A DNA stretch of 5,879 bases, from the NCBI GenBank assembly GCA_003602665.1, contig QQSG01000022.1:2559-8437 (forward strand), given 5' to 3'. Below are positions 1-5,562 of the stretch, in pieces. Each line of letters begins with the position of its first letter. Positions within the stretch are counted from its first letter, which is position 1. The stretch comes from Candidatus Poseidoniales archaeon. Its GTDB lineage: Archaea > Thermoplasmatota > Poseidoniia > Poseidoniales > Poseidoniaceae. A program made the position numbers and the translations under genes. A model generated the notes under the pieces. That model saw only the letters and a list, made by a program, of their open reading frames with translations. It did not search any database and had not been told where the DNA came from.

Positions 1-1523
1 CCATTGACTGTGAACGAGAGAGGTTGCCCGTTTACAGCATCAGCAGACATACATTCAGTCACTGCTGACGAAGGAACGTTTCCGGAGACAACGTGGTAAA
101 GTAAGATGTCTGAAAGAATGGCTTTTCCTTCTGGTGTGTCGAGTGAAGCCAGATCGATTCCTGCATCTGTAAACGCTTGGTCGGTAGGAGCGAACACTGT
201 AAATGGCCCAGTTCCTTGAAGTGTCTCAAGGAGTTCTGCTTGAATCACACCTGCAACAAGTGAATTATGGATTCCTGTGCATTGGGCAGTTCGAGGAATG
301 TCATTCGGAGTGTCGGTTGGAGTAAGCACCTTGTCGATAACATGGATGACTCCGTTGCTGGTGTTGACGTCTGCAAGAGTAACGTTTGCATCGTTAACCA
401 TCACGCCAGCACCTACACTGAACGATAATGATTGACCGTTGACTGCAGTTGCTGCCAAACATTCAGTGACTGCACTTGCAGGAACTTCGCCAGAGATGAC
501 GTGGTAGAGAAGGATATCGCTGAGAGTGGCTTTACCTTCTGGGGTATCGAGGGAAGCGAGATCAATACCTGCGTCAACGAACGCTTGGTCCGTTGGGGCA
601 AAAACGGTAAATGGTCCTGGGCCTTGTAATGTCGAAAGTAACTCTGCTTGGATTACACCCGCCACAAGGGAATCGTGGATTCCTGTGCACTGGGCAGTTC
701 GTGGTATATCATTAGGAGTATCCGATGGCGTCAGAACCTTGTCGATGACGTGGATGAGACCATTGCTTGAAACAACATCAGTTAGGGTGACATTTGCGTC
801 GTTCACCATTACAGTAGAGCCAACTGAGAAAGAAAGAGGCTGCCCATTTGCTGCATCTGCAGACATACAATCTGTGACGTCAGAGGACTGGACTTCTGAT
901 GAGACGACGTGATAAAGAAGAATGTCGGAGAGTGTCTGCTTTCCGGTTGGGGTATCAAGAGCAGCCAAATCTATGCCTGCGTCAGTAAACGCTTGGTCGG
1001 TAGGAGCAAAAACCGTGAATGGCCCTGTACCTTGTAAGGTTGGAAGTAAATCGGCTTGAATGACTGCTGCAACGAGGGAATTGTGTATGCCAGTCGTCTG
1101 GGCAGTTGCAGGAATGTCTACTGGCGGCATCAGAACCTTGTCGATGACGTGTATGATTCCATTGGAAGCTGGAACATCTGCTGTAGTCACGTTAGCAGTG
1201 CCGACAGTTACTGTTCCGCCACTGACTCCAAACTTTGCTTTGTCACCGTTAACCATAGTTGCAAGCATACCATCTGTTACTGCGCTAGAAGGAACAGATC
1301 CAGACACGACGTGATAGAGTAAGATATCGGAGAGTGTGGCATTTTCTTCAGGAGTATCGAAATCATTGAGATCGATACCAGCATCAGTAAACGCTTGATC
1401 CGTTGGTGCGAATACCGTAAATGGACCAGTTCCTTGAAGTGTGGTTACAAGATTTGCATGCGTTAGAGCAGCCACTAAAGAGTCGTGAACACCTGTTGCT
1501 GCAGCGTTTGTAGGGATGTCATC
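1..1523 (-). repeat. Tandem FAS1-domain coding repeats (3 full, 1 partial)
   Basis: The same coding block recurs with offsets of 402, 408 and 408 bp; for example, the segment encoding the end of the APTDQAF motif region starts at 163, 571, 979 and 1381. This equals 134, 136 and 136 residues. The linkers between domains 2-3 and 3-4 are almost identical (DTPNDIPRTAQCTGIH in both), whereas the linker between domains 1 and 2 is shorter and different. Repeats 2-4 therefore look like later duplications, with domain 1 the divergent member. The array runs off the left edge, so the total copy number is unknown. Confidence 0.93.
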
Positions 1524-1604
1524 GTTCGCATCTGCAGTTGCAGAAAGGGGTAATGTTGAGGCTATTAGTAGAGCGAGTGTTAGGTATACGAGCGATTTCT
1601 TCAT
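1..1604 (-). CDS. Secreted multi-domain fasciclin (FAS1) repeat protein, 3' end beyond window
   Basis: Predicted extracellular adhesion-type protein; 534 residues are visible and no stop is reached before the window edge. Residues 1-25 form a Sec signal peptide (MKKS n-region, Leu/Ala-rich core, cleavage near SATADA). Four FAS1 domains follow at about 28-160, 163-293, 299-429 and 435 onward, the last truncated. Each complete domain has the FAS1 H1 motif (TVFAPTDQAF at 63, 197, 333 and 469) and the H2 motif (NG-I/L/V-IHVIDKVL near 148, 281 and 417). FAS1 domains in other organisms mediate cell adhesion and matrix contact; the partner here is unknown. ATG 1604 was chosen because it directly precedes the signal peptide; an in-frame stop lies at 1620-1622 and a G-run (1607-1611) sits just upstream as a weak ribosome-binding site. 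Domains 2-4 carry paired cysteines that domain 1 lacks. Whether further repeats or a membrane anchor follow cannot be seen. The family call is very sure; the adhesion role is inferred. Confidence 0.95.
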   Translation of the reverse strand, partial: MKKSLVYLTLALLIASTLPLSATADANDDIPTNAAATGVHDSLVAALTHANLVTTLQGTGPFTVFAPTDQAFTDAGIDLNDFDTPEENATLSDILLYHVVSGSVPSSAVTDGMLATMVNGDKAKFGVSGGTVTVGTANVTTADVPASNGIIHVIDKVLMPPVDIPATAQTTGIHNSLVAAVIQADLLPTLQGTGPFTVFAPTDQAFTDAGIDLAALDTPTGKQTLSDILLYHVVSSEVQSSDVTDCMSADAANGQPLSFSVGSTVMVNDANVTLTDVVSSNGLIHVIDKVLTPSDTPNDIPRTAQCTGIHDSLVAGVIQAELLSTLQGPGPFTVFAPTDQAFVDAGIDLASLDTPEGKATLSDILLYHVISGEVPASAVTECLAATAVNGQSLSFSVGAGVMVNDANVTLADVNTSNGVIHVIDKVLTPTDTPNDIPRTAQCTGIHNSLVAGVIQAELLETLQGTGPFTVFAPTDQAFTDAGIDLASLDTPEGKAILSDILLYHVVSGNVPSSAVTECMSADAVNGQPLSFTVN

Positions 1605-1616
1605 ATCCCCCAGATG

Positions 1617-1630
1617 AACCTAGATAGGTT
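1617..1630. promoter_or_regulatory. Inverted repeat in FAS1 leader, possible operator
   Basis: The sequence AACCTA-GA-TAGGTT has perfect 6-bp arms around a 2-bp centre. It overlaps by three bases a second perfect palindrome, GTTATAAC, at 1628-1635. It lies 13-26 bp upstream of the FAS1 start codon and just downstream of a TATA-like element, close to where transcription would start. A DNA-binding dimer site is the natural reading, because the 2-base centre is too short for an RNA hairpin loop without opening the stem. Seen directly as a palindrome; the function is inferred. Confidence 0.4.
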
Positions 1631-1640
1631 ATAACTGGAT

Positions 1641-1654
1641 GTTTTTATTCTCGA
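1641..1654 (-). promoter_or_regulatory. Candidate archaeal promoter (BRE/TATA-like) for the FAS1 gene
   Basis: On the minus strand, a purine-rich CGAGA (1653-1649) is followed by ATAAAAAC (1648-1641), resembling an archaeal BRE plus TATA box. With the usual spacing of about 25 bp to the start site, the transcript would have a leader of roughly 14 nt before ATG 1604. TTATAA at 1629-1634 is an alternative that would give a nearly leaderless transcript. Assignment is by eye only. Confidence 0.35.
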
Positions 1655-1662
1655 AAAAATAA
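1652..1662 (-). terminator. T-tract terminator after the 423-aa membrane protein gene
   Basis: Read on the minus strand, a run of six T (1659-1654) inside GTTATTTTTTC lies 33-38 nt after the stop codon of the upstream membrane protein gene. Archaeal RNA polymerase commonly terminates at T-rich tracts without a hairpin, and no strong stem precedes this one. It adjoins the candidate FAS1 promoter, supporting separate transcripts for the two genes. Confidence 0.45.
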
Positions 1663-1691
1663 CAATCAGTCTAGCCCGAGTTATGAACATT

Positions 1692-2963
1692 TCAGCAGGA
1701 AGGCATACTGGGGTTTGGCTTTTGTGAGTTTCCGTTATTGTTGTATTCCTCAAAGTCGAGGTCCCATGCAACATCGCTATCGATGATGATACCAGTTGCA
1801 TCTGAATCAGGATCGTTCATTCCTTCGTAGAAAGTATTGTGAATACGAACTTCAAATGTGTAACAGCCATCACCGTGGTTACTGTAATCCATAGCCTCTA
1901 AACTTAGATATTCGCCAGCCGCATCATCGTTCGCATCACCAGGCATAGAGAACCAACCATTCACAGTTACTCCGCTATCTCCTTTGCATGAGATACCATC
2001 AGTCCCTTCAACTACAATTTGTGGAAAGCCTTCTGTTGATGGGTTTGAGCAATCTGTGCTTCCGTATACTACTGTTGAACCTTTCTTGATGATCAATTCC
2101 AAGGTGTAATCGGATTCAACCCAAATTCCGCCTGTTTGAGAATGAGAGCCTCCATCTTGATGGGTATGAGATGAAGGAAGGAGTCCTGCTTGCATTTCAA
2201 TAAGAATCCCTTCAACCCTCTTATCATTTCCGCTTTCGGCATTCGATTCTTGCTTAATTATCGGGGTAATGCGCACGCCCGAATCCTTAACTTCCCTGGT
2301 CATAAATTCAGGACTCAACTCTACGCTTTGAGATGTATCGTCGGAACTGACTTCAAGAATATACTCAACTTGATTTGTATTCACATCACAGGTAGAGAGG
2401 CCACAAGCCCACGAATTACCAATAAATACATCTTCCAGAGGAATATTAAATCGAGCAGATTCTGAACTCATCTTTTCGGATCCAGTCCACATTGTATCGC
2501 CGTTAGCAGTTACTTTAGCATCGACCTCTGATGCAGAACCAATAACTCTGAATGAAATTTCATTGGATTCTTCTTTAATTTCAAGGTCTGTTATACCGAT
2601 TGAATCAGCAGGCATGAGCATAGAGACTCCGTAAGGGCCAGCAGCTAAGAGTACGGCAAGAAGTGCAGCTCCACCCATCTTGACAGGGTTAACTCCTTCT
2701 TCAGAGAGAGTCTGGCCTCCATAAAGCGCTCCAATCCCAAGGACAAGGACAACAAGGACAACGATGAGCCCCCAAAAACCACCTTGTAAGGAAAGTAAAC
2801 CACCGATGATGATGATAACCCAACCACCTGTTTTCAGCATGGTTGGTATGTCAGGTCCGCCTCCTTCCTGAACAGGAGGTAAGACTTCAGCAACTGCTTC
2901 GACTTTTGCTTCGTTTTCAACGGTTCCCTCAGCGGCATTAGCCTTACTTAGTAGCCCACTCAT
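1692..2963 (-). CDS. Uncharacterised membrane protein, 3 TM segments plus large C-terminal ectodomain
   Basis: A 423-residue protein that I do not recognise. Residues 1-40 are soluble, acidic and Ala/Glu/Val-rich with no signal peptide. Hydrophobic segments lie at about 46-62, 63-82 and 96-117; the first two are very close and could be one re-entrant unit. Residues 118-423 are hydrophilic and mostly beta-like. With three spans and a cytoplasmic N-terminus, this part would be outside the cell. It has six cysteines (187, 192, 305, 326, 367 and the very last residue 423), which could form disulfides; a His cluster (H266, H268, H274); and two Asp-rich stretches (GDANDD at 342-347 and DPDSDATG at 384-391) that could bind metal. 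ATG 2961-2963 is the first possible start, since an in-frame TAA immediately precedes it; GAGATGA a few bases upstream is a plausible ribosome-binding site. It lies between two other surface-protein genes, with 69- and 87-bp gaps, so a cell-envelope role is inferred. Confidence 0.88.
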   Translation of the reverse strand: MSGLLSKANAAEGTVENEAKVEAVAEVLPPVQEGGGPDIPTMLKTGGWVIIIIGGLLSLQGGFWGLIVVLVVLVLGIGALYGGQTLSEEGVNPVKMGGAALLAVLLAAGPYGVSMLMPADSIGITDLEIKEESNEISFRVIGSASEVDAKVTANGDTMWTGSEKMSSESARFNIPLEDVFIGNSWACGLSTCDVNTNQVEYILEVSSDDTSQSVELSPEFMTREVKDSGVRITPIIKQESNAESGNDKRVEGILIEMQAGLLPSSHTHQDGGSHSQTGGIWVESDYTLELIIKKGSTVVYGSTDCSNPSTEGFPQIVVEGTDGISCKGDSGVTVNGWFSMPGDANDDAAGEYLSLEAMDYSNHGDGCYTFEVRIHNTFYEGMNDPDSDATGIIIDSDVAWDLDFEEYNNNGNSQKPNPSMPSC

Positions 2964-2989
2964 TTACTCATCTCATATATTCCTCGCAT

Positions 2990-3012
2990 GGGGAGGTTAA
3001 GAACCCAACCCC
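2990..3012 (-). other. Imperfect hairpin between the two surface-protein genes
   Basis: On the minus strand, GGGG-TTG-GGTT-CTT-AACC-T-CCCC can fold with a 4-bp GGTT/AACC stem on a CTT loop and an outer GGGG/CCCC stem separated by a small asymmetric internal loop. It lies 27-49 nt upstream of the start of the 423-residue membrane protein and 33 nt after the stop codon of the Ig-like gene. A smaller CCCG-TAT-CGGG stem (3010-3020) overlaps and competes with it. There is no T-run directly after it, so it is not a classic terminator. An RNA-processing or leader structure is possible, as is chance. Confidence 0.25.
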
Positions 3013-3044
3013 GATACGGGCAAAAGTTGTATGGTTTTTACCAG

Positions 3045-3974
3045 TTAGAGGCCAGGAGCGGCTTCTCGCCACTCTCCTTCTTCATCATCAGTTCCTAAGA
3101 ACCGACGACCAGCGACTGCTGCTGCGAGAGCAACCATGGAAAGTGCAGGAATGATCTCAAAGCCTGGAAGGTAAACACCACGGACGTAGATTGTAATCAT
3201 CTGAGATTCACGGTCACATCCACCGTTCTTACAAGAGAAATCAGACTCAGCGTAGAAGTCGAGGGTGTGGTAAGCATCTGTCCATCCTTGTGTCTTAGGA
3301 GTACGGATCTGAATTCGGACCTTAGCAGGAGCAACCATTGGTTCTACGTTGACCTTGCTGATTGGGATGTTGATGTTGAATCCTGCGTCTTCAAGTTTCT
3401 CACGGGAACTCTCTGTGATTCCAACCTTCATGAAATCGAATTGGTTTCCAAGATTATAAACCTTGAACTCGAAATCCTTGTCAGTCTTGGGCATGAGTTG
3501 AACGAAAGGCTCGACTGCTTCAACTTGCAAGAGTGCGAATTGAGTGATTGAGACAATCATAGATGCCCCAGATGTAGCAACGTTTGCAGGTGGTACGCCA
3601 CTGATCTCTTGGACGCTTCCTTGAACAACCAAACTTCTTGCTTGCATTGTCATGAACGGTTGAGCACGGACAACAACTTGGAAGTCCTCTGATTGGCCGC
3701 CACCGACATAAATGTCCCCGGGAGCTGCCGCTGCAAGCCCATCTGATGTAACGGAAAGTGCAATCTTTTCGATGTACGCCGTAGGGTTGGTTGCAGTACA
3801 TGTGGTGAATCCAACAAGTGTTGAACCTGGCTTGACGTCGACCTTAATTTCTGCAGGAGCACAGGTAATTGAGACCGCTGCAGTAGGCAACTGTGCTTGT
3901 GCAGGAACTGCTACAAGCAAGATTGAGGCAAGGTAAAGGGTCAAAACGCAAAGTGTTCTCTTGATTCCAGACAT
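3045..3974 (-). CDS. Secreted Ig-like surface protein with PGF-CTERM-like C-terminal anchor
   Basis: A 309-residue exported protein predicted to stay attached to the cell surface. Residues 1-27 are a clear Sec signal peptide (SGIKR n-region, long Leu/Val core, cleavage after PAQA). Two beta-sandwich, Ig-like regions follow at about 30-145 and 147-265. The second has a YNLGNQFDF stretch (173-181) and a later VRIQIRTP strand, reminiscent of NEW3/CARDB-type domains, but I cannot assign a family firmly. Cysteines fall in two local pairs (38/59 and 248/253), likely disulfides. The C-terminus has PGF at 270-272, a hydrophobic span, then RR at 290-291: the layout of a PGF-CTERM signal recognised by archaeosortases. 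An 18-residue acidic tail follows, longer than usual for that signal. ATG 3974 was preferred over the in-frame GTG three codons upstream (3983) because it starts a typical signal peptide; both are possible. No enzyme motif is seen; a structural or ligand-binding surface role is inferred. Confidence 0.9.
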   Translation of the reverse strand: MSGIKRTLCVLTLYLASILLVAVPAQAQLPTAAVSITCAPAEIKVDVKPGSTLVGFTTCTATNPTAYIEKIALSVTSDGLAAAAPGDIYVGGGQSEDFQVVVRAQPFMTMQARSLVVQGSVQEISGVPPANVATSGASMIVSITQFALLQVEAVEPFVQLMPKTDKDFEFKVYNLGNQFDFMKVGITESSREKLEDAGFNINIPISKVNVEPMVAPAKVRIQIRTPKTQGWTDAYHTLDFYAESDFSCKNGGCDRESQMITIYVRGVYLPGFEIIPALSMVALAAAVAGRRFLGTDDEEGEWREAAPGL

Positions 3975-4042
3975 TGTGCTCACTAACTCAAGCCACCATA
4001 TCGACCCTCATAACCATTTTGCCGGGAAGTGTATGATTGTGA

Positions 4043-4052
4043 ACAAATTTGT
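4043..4052. promoter_or_regulatory. Perfect 10-bp palindrome upstream of the Ig-like surface gene
   Basis: ACAAATTTGT is a perfect 10-bp palindrome lying about 69-78 bp upstream of ATG 3974 and immediately after the tRNA T-tract. Its AT-rich core could be a promoter element for the surface-protein gene or a regulator site. It does not match a standard archaeal TATA box well and no clearer one is visible in the gap, so the promoter position remains uncertain. Confidence 0.25.
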
Positions 4053-4053
4053 G

Positions 4054-4063
4054 AAGAAAAAAA
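4054..4063 (-). terminator. T-tract terminator after the tRNA
   Basis: Read on the minus strand, seven consecutive T (4063-4057) followed by CTT begin two bases after the tRNA discriminator base. This is a typical archaeal T-tract terminator for a tRNA transcript. It separates the tRNA from the surface-protein gene downstream. Confidence 0.6.
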
Positions 4064-4064
4064 G

Positions 4065-4138
4065 TGGGCCCGAAGGGATTTGAACCCTTGACCGCCCGGT
4101 TATGAGCCGGGTGCTCTAACCAACTAAGCTACAGGCCC
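4065..4138 (-). tRNA. tRNA with CAT anticodon (elongator Met or Ile2)
   Basis: A complete 74-nt cloverleaf. The acceptor stem GGGCCTG/CGGGCCC pairs fully with one T-G wobble. The D arm is GCTT/GAGC, the anticodon stem CCCGG/CCGGG holds loop CTCATAA (4100-4106), and the T arm is AAGGG/CCCTT with TTCAAAT. The anticodon is CAT (4102-4104). The discriminator base is A, and CCA is not encoded. The anticodon stem lacks the three G-C pairs next to the loop (positions 29-31 all G) that mark initiator tRNA, so this is not the initiator. It is either elongator tRNA-Met or the AUA-reading tRNA-Ile, whose C34 is modified to agmatidine in archaea; sequence reading alone does not decide. Its 5' end is 25 bp after the HD gene stop, so read-through co-transcription is possible. 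Confidence 0.96.
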
Positions 4139-4163
4139 GATGTTGCATGCTAGGAAACGAAGT

Positions 4164-5471
4164 TCATGAGTCTGCCGAATCAAACATAGCAAGTGATGAT
4201 TGGGACGGTTTCGTTTTGGAACGGACCAGCGCTTCACACTCATCACGGATCTGTTCAGGAACGAAAACTAAGATTTGTTCATCGGATTGAGAAAGGGAAC
4301 GAATGAGAGGAGAATGCTCTGCTGCGTCCCGTCCGTCTTCCAAAATAATTCCTTGTTCGTACGGCATGTATCCCCGCTTTCGGATTGAGGCAGTAATCAA
4401 ATCGTGTTCAGGATCAAAACCTGCCCCCTTGATGAATCCTGATACATCATCTCGAATAACATCAAACATCTCTGAAGTAAGCGAGGTTATTCGAAGAGAT
4501 TTATGATAATCCCGCCTGGCCATAAGTCGAGAGGCATAATTTGAAAGAATCTCGTCTTGGTTCCTCGAGAAGCGACTCATGGCCACCTTCACGTGAGAAT
4601 CATGGATTTCCGCATACTGCTTTGCGGTGAGTGAATCGTTTAGCAACATGTGTTCAACTTCGCTTCCAAGAGTGAGTTTCCCTTCCGATGCAAGCGTTCT
4701 TGCTCGAGCCAACATCCGGACAAGATATGCCTGAGTAAGCATGTTTACCTTATGGAAATAGACCTGATTGTACATGTGATACCGGGTGACGAGATAAGCT
4801 TCTATTGCAGGAAGACCCCATGACTTCACATAGAGGTGCCCTTGGTCATTTACTCTCATTGCTCGAATGACTCTTGCACTGTCAAATCCACCGATTTGAG
4901 CCCCTGTATTGGCCTGATCTCGAATCATGTAATCCATTCGATCAACGTCTAACTGGCTGCTGATGATCTCCTTAAGGAATGGAGCGATTGGTACGCCATC
5001 GCATTCATTTGCACCATCTAATATCGAAAACAATCGTTTTTTCCTCTCGGTTCCAAGTACTTCATCGAGTACTTGACCTATCTCTGAGGATGTATTCTCG
5101 AGCATAATCCTGCCCCAATGCTCGTGTGAGTGATATGTTGCAAAAACCTCTGGAGTCTCCAAAAGATGAGAATAAGGAGGATGGCCGATATCGTGAAGAA
5201 GAGCTCCCAAACGGACCAATTCTGCATCCTCATTAGAGAGAAGACCTGGTTGAACTTCCTGAAGTGAGTCCGTTAATTCACCTGCAAGATGGTAGGCGCC
5301 CAAGGAATGAGCAAAACGAGTATGAGTGGCTGAAGGGAAAACAAATTCGCATGTTGAAAGTTGCTGAACATTCCGTAATCGCTGGAATTCATGCGTATCA
5401 ATAATTCTCGCATGATGTGCCGGCACCAAGATATCACGATGAATTTCATCGCGGATAACCCTGTCTCGCAT
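4164..5471 (-). CDS. SAMHD1-like HD-domain phosphohydrolase (probable dNTP triphosphohydrolase family)
   Basis: A 435-residue cytoplasmic metal-dependent phosphohydrolase of the COG1078/SAMHD1 family. Characterised members hydrolyse dNTPs to nucleoside plus triphosphate, although many prokaryotic members have untested substrates. The N-terminus (RDEIH...IIDTHEFQRLRNVQQL, with VFPSATHTRFAHS further on) is typical. The expected residues are all visible: R52 and H55, HD at 93-94 in LLHDIGHPPYSH, H116 in SHEH, and D177 in QLDVDRMDY. By motif comparison they correspond to SAMHD1 R164, H167, H206/D207, H233 and D311. A helical C-terminal region follows, ending in a short Ser/Asp-rich tail. ATG 5471 is chosen because family homology begins there and AGGT lies six bases upstream. 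The frame stays open to a TTG at 5531, which would add 20 residues without family resemblance and leave only 31 bp to the divergent gene. The family is certain; the substrate is inferred. Confidence 0.95.
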   Translation of the reverse strand: MRDRVIRDEIHRDILVPAHHARIIDTHEFQRLRNVQQLSTCEFVFPSATHTRFAHSLGAYHLAGELTDSLQEVQPGLLSNEDAELVRLGALLHDIGHPPYSHLLETPEVFATYHSHEHWGRIMLENTSSEIGQVLDEVLGTERKKRLFSILDGANECDGVPIAPFLKEIISSQLDVDRMDYMIRDQANTGAQIGGFDSARVIRAMRVNDQGHLYVKSWGLPAIEAYLVTRYHMYNQVYFHKVNMLTQAYLVRMLARARTLASEGKLTLGSEVEHMLLNDSLTAKQYAEIHDSHVKVAMSRFSRNQDEILSNYASRLMARRDYHKSLRITSLTSEMFDVIRDDVSGFIKGAGFDPEHDLITASIRKRGYMPYEQGIILEDGRDAAEHSPLIRSLSQSDEQILVFVPEQIRDECEALVRSKTKPSQSSLAMFDSADS

Positions 5472-5562
5472 AGTAAGACCTGCCCATTCGTTCCATTTCA
5501 AGGCATCTCTTGTCAGAAAGCCGAAGGGCAACGGCTATCCCCTGTAGGCGAAACCATAGTTC
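5472..5562. promoter_or_regulatory. Divergent intergenic region between HD and OB-fold genes
   Basis: This 91-bp gap must hold the start signals for both divergent genes. No convincing TATA box is seen on either strand. An inverted repeat with perfect 5-bp arms, AGCCG...CGGCT around an 8-base loop, lies at 5519-5536 near the centre and could be a shared regulatory site or a chance stem. AGGT at 5478-5481 (minus strand) is a fair ribosome-binding site for the HD gene. The plus-strand gene has no clear one, so it may be leaderless. Confidence 0.4.

Noticed and set aside
526..912. Plus-strand open frame of 128 codons and similar frames at 432-629 and 1056-1322
   Set aside because: They lie opposite the FAS1 repeats, recur with the same repeat period, and show no recognisable protein features. 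They are antisense shadows of the repeated coding sequence.
1..1523. FAS1 repeats considered as a CRISPR-like or non-coding tandem array
   Set aside because: The period of about 400 bp is kept in multiples of three and every unit encodes a full fasciclin domain, so it is a protein-domain repeat.
1601..1801. Minus-strand frame of 66 codons spanning the end of the membrane protein gene and the gap before FAS1
   Set aside because: It is out of frame with the membrane protein, overlaps its conserved-looking C-terminus and crosses the T-tract and promoter region. No ribosome-binding site or protein motif supports it.
2190..2465. Plus-strand frame of 91 codons opposite the 423-residue membrane protein
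   Set aside because: It is antisense to a long coherent gene, has no promoter or ribosome-binding site that I can see, and shows no domain-like pattern.
3520..3862. Overlapping minus-strand frames of 93 and 70 codons inside the Ig-like surface gene
   Set aside because: They are alternative frames of a well-supported gene with signal peptide and C-terminal anchor. Their Cys/Arg/Ser-rich composition is typical of shadow frames.
4065..4138. tRNA gene as an integration site for a mobile element
   Set aside because: The tRNA is intact, and no duplicated 3' fragment, integrase or foreign-looking gene is found on either side within the window.
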